NCBI GenBank assembly: GCA_021801525.1
Contig: JAJYXW010000008.1
Span: forward strand, 1-43,970
Direction of reading: 5' to 3'
DNA: 43,970 nucleotides
From: Actinomycetes bacterium
GTDB lineage: Bacteria; Actinomycetota; Acidimicrobiia; Acidimicrobiales; JAJYXR01
The notes below the pieces were generated by a model that did no database searches, was not told where the DNA came from, and saw only the letters and a program-made list of their open reading frames with translations. The position numbers and the translations under genes are program-made. How positions within the stretch are numbered: the first letter of the stretch is position 1; each line of letters opens with the position of its first letter. Below, piece by piece: positions 1 to 7,254 of the stretch.

Positions 1-480
1 CTCCCCCGCCTCCCCCGCCTCCCCCGCCTCCCCCGCCTCCCCCGCCTCCCCCGCCTCCCCCGCCTCCCCCGCCTCCCCCGGTGCTTCGCCGTCCCGTACC
101 GGCCACAGCACCAGGCTGACCACCAGGTAGACGAGGGCCGCCCCCGGTGCGCCGGTGAGCATCGAGGCTTGCGGGAAGATCATCTGGCCTAGCGCCTCGC
201 CCCCGACCCACACCCCCGCAGCCCATATCGCGGAGGCTGCCAGAGCGATGCGGGTGGTCCGCCCATAGAGGAGGCAGGCACCGATCGCGAGCTGTACCAG
301 CCCTATGGTCACGTTGAAGAGAACCTGGTGGGCTACTCCGGTCGCCACGAGGGTGCGGATGGCGTCAGTGATGAAGTTGGGCCTGCCCATCGTGTTCTGG
401 CTGAGCGGGCCGAAGAACCCCTTGGAGCCCTTCTCGTACATATAGGGCTGGAACTGGAGCGCGCCATCCAGCAGCCACAA
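1..480 (-). CDS. DoxX-like integral membrane protein, partial (3' end beyond window)
   Basis: Read on the minus strand this frame gives a hydrophobic protein with several membrane segments, including LGCLWLLDGALQFQPYMYE at the N-terminal side, VLFNVTIGLVQLAIGACLLY in the middle and ALVYLVVSLVLW near the end, followed by a Gly-Glu-Ala repeat tail that runs off the window. The pattern resembles DoxX-like small membrane proteins of Actinobacteria; this is by general resemblance, not a search. The listed right end is the only conventional start codon in frame (TTG at 480), but it would remove half of the first membrane segment. The frame stays open to 675 without ATG or GTG. It lies just downstream of the propeller protein gene and is probably in the same operon. 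Confidence 0.65.
   Translation of the reverse strand, partial: MWLLDGALQFQPYMYEKGSKGFFGPLSQNTMGRPNFITDAIRTLVATGVAHQVLFNVTIGLVQLAIGACLLYGRTTRIALAASAIWAAGVWVGGEALGQMIFPQASMLTGAPGAALVYLVVSLVLWPVRDGEAPGEAGEAGEAGEAGEAGEAGEAGEAGE
2..82. repeat. 9-bp tandem repeat, at least 8 copies, in the DoxX-like gene
   Basis: Unit TCCCCCGCC repeats perfectly from 2 to 73, followed by a partial unit. The window edge cuts the array, so the true copy number is unknown. On the coding (minus) strand it reads Gly-Glu-Ala repeatedly, a soluble tail after the last membrane segment. Confidence 0.97.
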
Positions 481-563
481 GCAGCCAAGGGCAACCTGGA
501 GGTGACGACGGGAGGGCGACCGAGCTCGGAGGCGCGGGAGGAGGTTAGCGCGGAGGCGACCGG

Positions 564-606
564 GGTGGCGCGTTTGGTGGCGCGTTTGGTGGCGGGCTCG
601 GTGGCG
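564..606. repeat. 12-bp tandem repeat, about 3.6 copies
   Basis: Unit GGTGGCGCGTTT occurs at 564-575 and 576-587, followed by a diverged copy at 588-599 and a partial one. It lies in the ambiguous region between the propeller gene and the first membrane segment of the DoxX-like protein. The unit is a multiple of three, consistent with this part being translated. Confidence 0.9.
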
Positions 607-703
607 TGAGGCGCCCCCTTCCGGGGATGCTGCAGCCTGCTCGGTCGGTGTCCCTGTTATGGCTATGGCCGAATGCTACGCGGCCCCCGGCCTGCGTGGC
701 TCT

Positions 704-2329
704 TCACGGCCCCCAGGTGGCAAGCCCCCCCCAGGGCAGCTTGCCGTAGCCGTCGGGACCGCCGGAGTCGAGAGCGCCGGCCAGGCTTGCCGCGAGCACC
801 GTAGGCCTTCCACCACCTGCCGGCAGCACTTCGATGGCAGAACCGGTCACGAACGCAATCGACGAGCCGGTTGGCCCGAATCGCGGCTCGGCCACGCCAT
901 GCCCCGCATCAGGAACCGCATGGGCATTGGCTCCGTCGGGCGCGGCAGTCCACAAGCTTCGAGTGCTGTACCAGGCGTCGAGGCCAACACCCTGCGGAAG
1001 GCCGCGCGCGTCAGCGGCCCGGACGAACGCGATTGCCTTGCCGCTGGGCGACCAGGTCGGGTCGAGGGATACGCTGCCAGGTGGCTCCGGCAGCGTATGG
1101 CAGGTCCCCTGGGCCGGTCGGCAGAGGGCCAGTCCGGTTCCGGCCCAGGGGAGTGCTCCGCTCGCGTGGACCAGGAGCAGGCGGTTGCCGCCTGGCGACC
1201 AGGCCAGCCAGGGAAGGTAGACGAAGGTGCGCGCTAGTGGCATCGCCACCGGGGAGGTGAGGGGAATGCTCACGAGCTCGAGCCCTGTCGCCTCTGCGGC
1301 GAGCGAGTGAGCGGGATCGATCCAGGCGAGGAGCCCCTCACCGTTCGGCCACCACCCGCCGAGAAGGAGGCCGGCCCCTGAAGGCGCCGTGTAGGGCAGC
1401 ACTCTTACCGTGATGCCCGCGGCGTCTGCCGTGGCTCCGCCTGGCGTCGGAGCTTGCGCCGGAGCCGGCGTCGGAGCCGGCGCTGACTGTCCTGAAGCCT
1501 GCGCCGTGCCAGGGAGCTCGAGCACGTCAATGTGGGAGCTGTCCCCTGGTGCGGGGGAGGCTGGCACGACGGCAATGCGCCTGCCACCGGGAGACCATGC
1601 GAACGAGGCGATCCGGCCCGACGCGGTTGGAGGGTAGGTGACCGACAGCGCTACGGATATGCCGAGGCCGCTACTGGAACCCGCGCTCCCTGCTCCCGCG
1701 CTCCCTGCTCCCGCGCTGCCGGCACCCGCGCTGCCGGCCGGCAGGGACAGCAGCATCAGGCGGCCGGATTCGGGTCCTCCGGCGGGAAGGACTGCCAGGA
1801 TGTCGGCAGTGGGGGACCAGGTTATGGCCACAACCGAGCCCGTGACGCCGGTGATCACCTGCTGGCCCCCCACGGACACGACGTGCAGGCCGCGGTTTGG
1901 ACCCAGGTAGGCGAGCCATTGGCCGTCAGGAGACCACTGCGGCTCCGACGCCGGATTGGCGACGCCGGGAACCGGCTGTGGCCTGCTGCCCGGCTCCGCC
2001 GTGTAGAGGTGGCCAGCGCTCACGAATGCGAGCGTGCCGGGTAGCTGCTCGAAGGCGGAGGCACCCGACACGGCAGCGCCAGTCGTGGGAGACGGGCGAC
2101 TGCTTGCAAGGGGCACCAGAAGAGCGATGGCGAGGACGCCTCCTGCACCGATCGCGCTGAGCGCCGGAAGGAGGGGCAGCCACCACCAGCGCCTGTTGCG
2201 TGCTCGGAGCCGCGGCTCGCGGGCCGGCACCGTCGGCGTCGCCGGACGGGAGGCCGCGGCCTCAGCCAGGCGTGCCAACCCTCGGCGCAGGTGCTCCTCC
2301 AGTATCTCGTCTGGGAGTCTGCTGCTCAT
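704..2329 (-). CDS. membrane-anchored beta-propeller protein, candidate anti-sigma/sensor
   Basis: 541 residues from ATG at 2329. Roughly residues 1-55 are cytoplasmic and start with a short helical stretch (LPDEILEEHLRRGLARLAEA). Residues about 56-85 form one membrane segment (WWWLPLLPALSAIGAGG onwards). The rest is an external domain with repeated WSPDG / WSPGG / WSPSG motifs typical of TolB/PD40-type beta-propellers. It directly follows an ECF sigma gene, the usual place for an anti-sigma factor. No zinc-binding anti-sigma motif is visible, so the anti-sigma role is inferred from position and topology. The start is preceded by AAGGTGG and lies inside a duplicated initiation region. A Gly/Ser/Ala repeat and a Pro/Ala-rich stretch interrupt the propeller. 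Confidence 0.85.
   Translation of the reverse strand: MSSRLPDEILEEHLRRGLARLAEAAASRPATPTVPAREPRLRARNRRWWWLPLLPALSAIGAGGVLAIALLVPLASSRPSPTTGAAVSGASAFEQLPGTLAFVSAGHLYTAEPGSRPQPVPGVANPASEPQWSPDGQWLAYLGPNRGLHVVSVGGQQVITGVTGSVVAITWSPTADILAVLPAGGPESGRLMLLSLPAGSAGAGSAGAGSAGAGSAGSSSGLGISVALSVTYPPTASGRIASFAWSPGGRRIAVVPASPAPGDSSHIDVLELPGTAQASGQSAPAPTPAPAQAPTPGGATADAAGITVRVLPYTAPSGAGLLLGGWWPNGEGLLAWIDPAHSLAAEATGLELVSIPLTSPVAMPLARTFVYLPWLAWSPGGNRLLLVHASGALPWAGTGLALCRPAQGTCHTLPEPPGSVSLDPTWSPSGKAIAFVRAADARGLPQGVGLDAWYSTRSLWTAAPDGANAHAVPDAGHGVAEPRFGPTGSSIAFVTGSAIEVLPAGGGRPTVLAASLAGALDSGGPDGYGKLPWGGLATWGP
1676..1735. repeat. 15-bp tandem repeat, 4 copies, inside the propeller gene
   Basis: Four 15-bp units based on TGCTCCCGCGCTCCC, encoding Gly-Ser-Ala-Gly-Ala repeats in what looks like a loop between propeller blades. 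Copies differ by a few bases. Confidence 0.95.
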
Positions 2330-2369
2330 CAGAGCGCCACCTTGCTGCTCATCGGTGATCCACCTTGCT
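2324..2369 (-). repeat. 23-bp tandem duplication of the ribosome-binding site and start codon
   Basis: On the minus strand two adjacent 23-bp copies each contain AGCAAGGTGG, seven variable bases and ATGAGC (19 of 23 positions identical). The duplication begins inside the stop codon of the sigma gene. The upstream copy (2347-2369) starts a seven-codon frame; the downstream copy (2324-2346) starts the propeller protein. Confidence 0.9.
2329..2352 (-). CDS. seven-codon upstream reading frame made by the duplicated start
   Basis: The upstream ATG reads MSSKVAL and stops with a TGA whose last base is the first base of the propeller-protein ATG (TGATG). This arrangement suits termination-reinitiation coupling. 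Whether it is translated is unknown; it could simply be a by-product of the 23-bp duplication. Confidence 0.35.
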   Translation of the reverse strand: MSSKVAL

Positions 2370-3015
2370 AGTCCTCGAGCATCTTCTTCAGGCGTGCGAG
2401 ACCCCGGCTCGCCAGGGACTTCACCGTGCCGGGCGCACAGCCGAGCATCTCGGCTATCTCGGACTCGGAGAGATCTGCGTAGTAGCGCAGCACGATCACA
2501 CTGCGTTGACGCTGCGGCAAGCGGGCCATGACGTCGGCCAGCTCCCGGAGCTCGGGCTCGCTCACCCCTGGCAGCCACCTGCCGCGGTGGCGTGCGACGA
2601 CGGCGTTGTGCCGGTGGTGGCTGCGGCTGGCGTTCACCACGGCGGCGCGAACGTAGGCGGCCGGGTTGTCCGACTCGCTGAGCGCGTGGCGGGAACGGAT
2701 GAAGGCGTCCTGGACGATCTCCTCAGCCACGGCCCGGGAGCCGGTCAGCAGGATAGCGAGGTGGAGAAGCGGCAGGTAGCGCTCGCGGTAGAACTCCTCG
2801 AAACCGACCGGCCACGGCTGGTCGCTCTGGTGTCCAGGATGCGCAAGCTTTGCATCGCTAGCGCGCCCGCCGTCGCGCCCGCCGTCGCGCCCGCTCCGGC
2901 CTGCCCACCCGCGCCCGGCTTCGCGCTCGTTCGGGAGAGCCTGTTCTTCATGCCTTTTCTCGCCATGCTGCCAGGCTGAAGGCGTACCCATACCCGAACC
3001 CGAACCCATACTCAC
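2368..3015 (-). CDS. ECF-type RNA polymerase sigma factor
   Basis: The frame encodes sigma region 2 (FEEFYRERYLPLLHLAILLTG, then AEEIVQDAFIR) and region 4 (RLPQRQRSVIVLRYYADLSESEIAEMLGCAPGTVKSLASRGLARLKKML), matching ECF sigma factors of the SigE-like group. An N-terminal extension of roughly 60 residues, rich in Gly, Arg and Asp with small repeats, precedes region 2. I place the start at GTG 3015, with an in-frame ATG two codons later at 3009, because a good ECF promoter lies just upstream; a longer frame back to 3129 would read through that promoter. The stop at 2368 is followed by the propeller gene, suggesting a sigma/regulator pair in one transcript. Confidence 0.9.
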   Translation of the reverse strand: MSMGSGSGMGTPSAWQHGEKRHEEQALPNEREAGRGWAGRSGRDGGRDGGRASDAKLAHPGHQSDQPWPVGFEEFYRERYLPLLHLAILLTGSRAVAEEIVQDAFIRSRHALSESDNPAAYVRAAVVNASRSHHRHNAVVARHRGRWLPGVSEPELRELADVMARLPQRQRSVIVLRYYADLSESEIAEMLGCAPGTVKSLASRGLARLKKMLED

Positions 3016-3024
3016 ACCAAGTAT

Positions 3025-3050
3025 GACGCCTGGCTGCTTTGTGAGGTTCC
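3025..3050 (-). promoter_or_regulatory. predicted ECF-sigma autoregulatory promoter
   Basis: On the minus strand GGAACC (3050-3045) is followed by 16 bases and CGTC (3028-3025). This is the classic -35/-10 pair of ECF-dependent promoters. The -10 ends about 9 bases before the GTG at 3015, so the transcript would have a very short leader. Confidence 0.7.
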
Positions 3051-3141
3051 GCCCGAGCTGATCGAACCGCCAGGAGCTCCGAGCCGCCGCGCGGCCGGCG
3101 GCAACGTATCGTATTGGGTACTGGGGCACTGGGAGGAAGCC

Positions 3142-6100
3142 ATGTCGATCGCAAGGCGATTTGGCAGGCGGGTTTTCGCCGGCTTGGCGGCCGGTGCGCT
3201 GGTCGCGATCGGTGCCGGCATTCCCGCAGGTGCCTCGGCGCCACCTGCAGGCACCGACCGGCGTCCTTTCCGCTTGCCTGGCGGCTTGCCTGGCGGCCTG
3301 CCTGGCGGGCTTCCTGGCGGCCTTCTGCCCGGGCCACTTGGAAGGCCATCCCGCACCCTGGTGCGAGACGCGAGGCTGTCACCCGGGCTTCCGCCTCCGG
3401 GCGCCAAGGCGCTCGGCCCCCTCGCTGGTGAGCGCCTGGTCCGATTCGACGTGGTTCTCGCGCCAGCCCACCCCGGAGCGCTCCGCTCGCTCCTTGCCTC
3501 CCTCTACGATCCTGCTTCCCCCCGGTACCACCACTGGCTGCCCCGCGGGGCCTTCCTCTCGATGTTCGCCCCGCCCGCTTCCGAGGTGTCGGGCGTGCTC
3601 GGCTGGCTACATCGCACGGGGATCACCGACACGACGGTCTCCGGCTTCGCCGTTCGGGCCGCGGCGCCTGCCAGGCGGGTCGGTACCGCGCTCGGCATCC
3701 CCCTGGAGCTCTACCGGTTGCCTTCGGGCCGGACCGGGTACCTGGCCGGGCGCCCGCCGCTCGTGCCGGCGAATCTTGCTACCGGCGAGGTCCAGGCTCT
3801 CATAGGGCTGAACACGCTGGCGAGGATGCACCCTGCGCTCGCCTCGGGGGCCACGGGGGCCACAGTCGCCCGGGCGAAGGTCGCGCCGAAGCCTCGCGCG
3901 GACGGGATGACGCCGTGTTCCGCTGCCCAGTCGGAAGCCTCCACGGGCCCCTATTACACCCTCGATGCTCTCGGCGCAGCGTACGGGGTCGGCTCCCTGC
4001 TCGCAGCCGGGCAGAGCGGCAGCGGCGAGACGATCGGCCTCTACGAGCTGGCTCCTCACTCTGCTTCGGACGTCTCCACCTACGAGTCGTGCTTCGGCCT
4101 CACCAACCAGGTGTCCACCGTGAGCGTCGACGGGGGGGCGGCACCGAGCACGAATGGCACCGTGGAGGCCGACCTCGACGTCGAGCAAGCCGCGACCCAG
4201 GCGCCCGGAGCCTCGATCATCTCCTACGAGGGGCCGAACTCAGGCAGCGGGCCCTACGACACCTGGGCCACGATAGTGAACGCGGACGCCGCGCAGGTGG
4301 TGTCGACGAGCTGGGGCACTTGCGAGCCCGTTGCCTACCAGGCGGGGTGGATACCCTCCTTCGACACGCTGCTGCAGCAGGCGGCGGCCCAGGGCCAGAG
4401 CGTGTTCGCGGCGGCGGGGGATTCGGGGTCCGAGGGCTGCTACGCGGAGAGCCAGTCCATAGTGCCGTCGACCTCCGAGCAGGTGGGCTTCCCGGCCTCC
4501 GACCCTTGGGTGACCGCGGTGGGCGGCACCACCCTGCTGGGACCTGGCGACGAGACCGCCTGGAATTCCTGCCAGTCCGACGAGAGCACCACGTGCGCCA
4601 ACCAGTACGGCGGGCAGGCAGCCGGCGGAGGTGGGTTGTCGCGCTACGAGCCCGAGCTCAGCTACCAGCCGCAGATCCTCTCCTGGTCGAGCGCTCAGCC
4701 CTGTGGCACGAACTGCCGGGAGGTGCCCGACATATCAGCGAACGCGGGCGTGGGGATGGTCCTCTACGCGAACGGGGCTTGGGTGGCAGTCAGCGGGACG
4801 AGCGCCGCGGCACCCTTCGTCGCCGGGATGGTGGCGGATCGCAACACCGGCTGTAGCGCCACGACGGGTCAGTGGGCGCCCGAGCTGTACGCGCTTTACG
4901 ACCAGGGAGCGTACGGCACGGCATTCAACCAGATCACACAGGGCAATACCGACATGACCGGCTCCAACGGCGGGGCGTATCCCGCAGGTCCGGGGTACAA
5001 CGCGGCCACCGGCATCGGCTCCCCGATTGGCGCCGGCCTATCGTGCCCGGAGGTGACGTCGGTGCAGCCGTCTTCCGCGCAGCCGGGTACCCAGGTGACC
5101 CTGAGTGGTCTCGGGCTCGAGGACGCGACGGTCTCCTTCGGAGGCACCCAGGCTCAGGTAGTGAGCTCGGATGCCACATCGGCAACCGTGGTGGTACCGC
5201 AGGGCTCCGGGAGCGTGGCTGTCTCCGCGACGAGCCCGCTCGGTGCCGGCACCGCCGAGGCGGGATTCAGCTTCGTGGACCTGCCGGCAGTGACCGGTCT
5301 CTCCCCTTCGGCCGGCTCGGTCGCAGGTGGCACGAGCGTGACGATCACCGGCGCGAACTTCACGCCTGGCGCGACCGTCGCCTTCGGGAGCGAGGCGGCC
5401 ACCTCGGTGACGGTGAGCTCGAGCAGCGAGATCACGGCAGTGTCACCGCCGGAGCCGTCGGGCAGTGTCGAGGTCACCGTGACTACATCACAAGGGACCA
5501 GCAGTTCTTCCAGCGCGTCGCTCTTTGCCTACCAAGCTGCCTACACGTCGCTACCTAGTCCCACCCGTATCTGCGACACCCGAGGTGGCAATCCGTCGAA
5601 CCTCTCGGGTGCGGAAGCCCAGTGCAACGGGAAGACCCTCTCCCCCGGCACCCCCCTCTACGTGACAGTCGCAGGCGTCGCAGGCGTGCCGGCGGCAGGT
5701 GTCTCCGCGGTCGTCTTGAACGTGACGGCGACGGGCGAGGCAACAGGAGGCTACATGACGCTCTACCCTGCAGGGTCCAGCCAGCCCGGTACCTCGAACC
5801 TCGACTTCACCGCTGCGAAGACGGTGGCGAACCTGGTCGAGGTCGGCGTGGGCTCCAACGGCCAGGTGGCCATCACGAGCGACACCTCGGCCAATGTGAT
5901 CGTGGACGTCGAGGGCTACTACAGCGCGGCCTCCGCAGCCGGCGAGGGCTCATACGTGGGGATCACTCCTGCGAGGATCTGCGACACCAGGAGCGGCAAC
6001 CCCTCCGACCTCTCGGGCGGGGACGCCCAGTGCAACGGCAGGGCGCTCGGTGCCGGAATCCCGCTCAGCGTGCAGGTGGCAGGAAACGGCGGCGTGCCCT

Positions 6101-6768
6101 CGACCGGCGTCATGGCTGTCGTAGCGAACGTGACGGCTGTTGGCTACTCGAGCGGCGGCTACATGACTGCATACCCGGCGGGTGAGACGCCGCCGACTGC
6201 CTCGAACGTGAACTTCGCCCCGGGGGAGGGCCCCGTTCCCAACAGGGTGATCGTCCCTGTGAGCTCCACCGGCGCTATCGACCTGGTGAGCGACGTGGCT
6301 ACTGACGCCATCGTCGACGTGAGCGGCTACTTCACGGCCGCCGGCAGCTCGGGCACGGGCGGGCAGTTCAACGCCGAGGCAGCGCCGGTTCGCATCGTCG
6401 ACACCCGCTGCTCCGCGTCGCCTCCCCCGAGCTTCTGCCAGCGCGAGTCGATCCCGGCGGCCAACTCCGGCTTAGGAATGCTTGGTGCCGGGCAGACCAT
6501 GACGGTCAAGGTGGGCGGTCTCGCCGGGGTGCCGGCAAACGCTACCGCCGTCGCGCTGAACGTGACTGCCACGAGCACCACGGCCAACGGGTTCCTCTCG
6601 GTAAACCCGGTCGTCACCCCGCCGAGCACCTCGGACCTGGACTGGACGGCGGGCGAGACGGTTCCGGATCTTGTGATCGCGGTGCTCTCGAGCTCGGGCA
6701 CCATCACGCTTTACAACTTCTCGGGTTCGGTCAACGTGGTCGTGGACGTGATGGGCTGGTACCGCTGA
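3142..6768 (+). CDS. secreted S53 (sedolisin/kumamolisin) serine-carboxyl protease with IPT and adhesin-like repeats
   Basis: 1208 residues. A signal peptide (about 1-36) is followed by a Leu-Pro-Gly-Gly repeat and a pro-kumamolisin activation domain (about 98-225). The S53 domain (about 270-630) shows Glu342 and Asp346 in EADLD, oxyanion Asp427 in AAAGDSGSEG and nucleophile Ser554 in SGTSAAAPFVAGM. Toward its end GYNAATGIGSP occupies the usual calcium site, with Asn where Asp is common. Two IPT/TIG domains follow (about 635-790), then three repeats of about 130 residues starting near 803, 938 and 1078, each with an RI(C/V)DTR motif and a VDV-GYY/YF/WYR ending. Family members cleave proteins extracellularly at acid pH. 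The ATG is preceded by GGGAGGAA. It is divergent from the ECF sigma gene. Confidence 0.95.
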   Translation: MSIARRFGRRVFAGLAAGALVAIGAGIPAGASAPPAGTDRRPFRLPGGLPGGLPGGLPGGLLPGPLGRPSRTLVRDARLSPGLPPPGAKALGPLAGERLVRFDVVLAPAHPGALRSLLASLYDPASPRYHHWLPRGAFLSMFAPPASEVSGVLGWLHRTGITDTTVSGFAVRAAAPARRVGTALGIPLELYRLPSGRTGYLAGRPPLVPANLATGEVQALIGLNTLARMHPALASGATGATVARAKVAPKPRADGMTPCSAAQSEASTGPYYTLDALGAAYGVGSLLAAGQSGSGETIGLYELAPHSASDVSTYESCFGLTNQVSTVSVDGGAAPSTNGTVEADLDVEQAATQAPGASIISYEGPNSGSGPYDTWATIVNADAAQVVSTSWGTCEPVAYQAGWIPSFDTLLQQAAAQGQSVFAAAGDSGSEGCYAESQSIVPSTSEQVGFPASDPWVTAVGGTTLLGPGDETAWNSCQSDESTTCANQYGGQAAGGGGLSRYEPELSYQPQILSWSSAQPCGTNCREVPDISANAGVGMVLYANGAWVAVSGTSAAAPFVAGMVADRNTGCSATTGQWAPELYALYDQGAYGTAFNQITQGNTDMTGSNGGAYPAGPGYNAATGIGSPIGAGLSCPEVTSVQPSSAQPGTQVTLSGLGLEDATVSFGGTQAQVVSSDATSATVVVPQGSGSVAVSATSPLGAGTAEAGFSFVDLPAVTGLSPSAGSVAGGTSVTITGANFTPGATVAFGSEAATSVTVSSSSEITAVSPPEPSGSVEVTVTTSQGTSSSSSASLFAYQAAYTSLPSPTRICDTRGGNPSNLSGAEAQCNGKTLSPGTPLYVTVAGVAGVPAAGVSAVVLNVTATGEATGGYMTLYPAGSSQPGTSNLDFTAAKTVANLVEVGVGSNGQVAITSDTSANVIVDVEGYYSAASAAGEGSYVGITPARICDTRSGNPSDLSGGDAQCNGRALGAGIPLSVQVAGNGGVPSTGVMAVVANVTAVGYSSGGYMTAYPAGETPPTASNVNFAPGEGPVPNRVIVPVSSTGAIDLVSDVATDAIVDVSGYFTAAGSSGTGGQFNAEAAPVRIVDTRCSASPPPSFCQRESIPAANSGLGMLGAGQTMTVKVGGLAGVPANATAVALNVTATSTTANGFLSVNPVVTPPSTSDLDWTAGETVPDLVIAVLSSSGTITLYNFSGSVNVVVDVMGWYR
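3273..3320. repeat. 12-bp tandem repeat, 4 copies, after the protease signal peptide
   Basis: Unit CTTGCCTGGCGG, four copies with minor changes in the third and fourth, encodes Leu-Pro-Gly-Gly repeats between the signal peptide and the pro-domain. Confidence 0.95.
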
Positions 6769-6785
6769 GCCGCAAGGCGCCCCGG

Positions 6786-6819
6786 ACGTAGCTGCACGTA
6801 GCTGCACGTAGCTGCACGT
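6786..6819. repeat. 10-bp intergenic tandem repeat, 3.4 copies
   Basis: Unit ACGTAGCTGC is repeated perfectly three times plus ACGT, 18 bases after the protease stop codon. The 153-bp gap between the convergent protease and csoR genes shows no clear Rho-independent terminator. Confidence 0.95.
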
Positions 6820-6921
6820 GTCGCCTCGCTTACAAGACCGAGCTCGCGTACCCCTGCCCTCTCGAACGAGGCAGCCGGCAAGCCGCAGGCCGCCGACAGC
6901 GTCGCGCACCACCGCCTTCCG

Positions 6922-7254
6922 CTAGCGCGTGCGGGTGAAGCGATGAACGGCTTCGAGCAGCTCGGTCGCCTTCTCTGCGGCGACCGCCTCGTCGCCCGAG
7001 GAGAGGGCGTGGCGGACGCAGTGATTGACGTGGTCGCCGAGGAGGATGCCGGCCACTGCCTCCAAGGCGGTGGTCACGGCGGCGATCTGGGTGAGGATGT
7101 CGATGCAGTAGCGCTCCTCGGTGATCATCTTCTCGATGCCCCGCGCCTGGCCCTCGATCCGGCGCATTCGCCTGATGAGCGCCTCCTTGTTCTTGGCCGC
7201 TACGTAGCCGTAGGGATGATCAGGCCCTGGTATGGCCGGCTCGGCGTCGCTCAT
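6922..7254 (-). CDS. csoR: copper-sensing transcriptional repressor, CsoR family
   Basis: 110 residues, all-helical, with the family pattern [14 protein letters not shown]. The copper ligands are in place: Cys50 (ERYCIDIL), His75 (GDHVNHC) and Cys79, with the same 25- and 4-residue spacing as the Cys-His-Cys set of the Mycobacterium tuberculosis protein. CsoR binds DNA without copper and releases it when Cu(I) binds. Its ATG overlaps the copA stop (ATGA), so it is the last gene of copZ-copA-csoR and probably controls that operon through the site at 9679-9695. Confidence 0.95.
   Translation of the reverse strand: MSDAEPAIPGPDHPYGYVAAKNKEALIRRMRRIEGQARGIEKMITEERYCIDILTQIAAVTTALEAVAGILLGDHVNHCVRHALSSGDEAVAAEKATELLEAVHRFTRTR

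Noticed and set aside
2330..2578. Upstream extension of the propeller protein to 2578
   Set aside because: It would lie almost entirely within the sigma factor gene and reads as Arg/Ala-rich nonsense; ATG 2329 is well placed.
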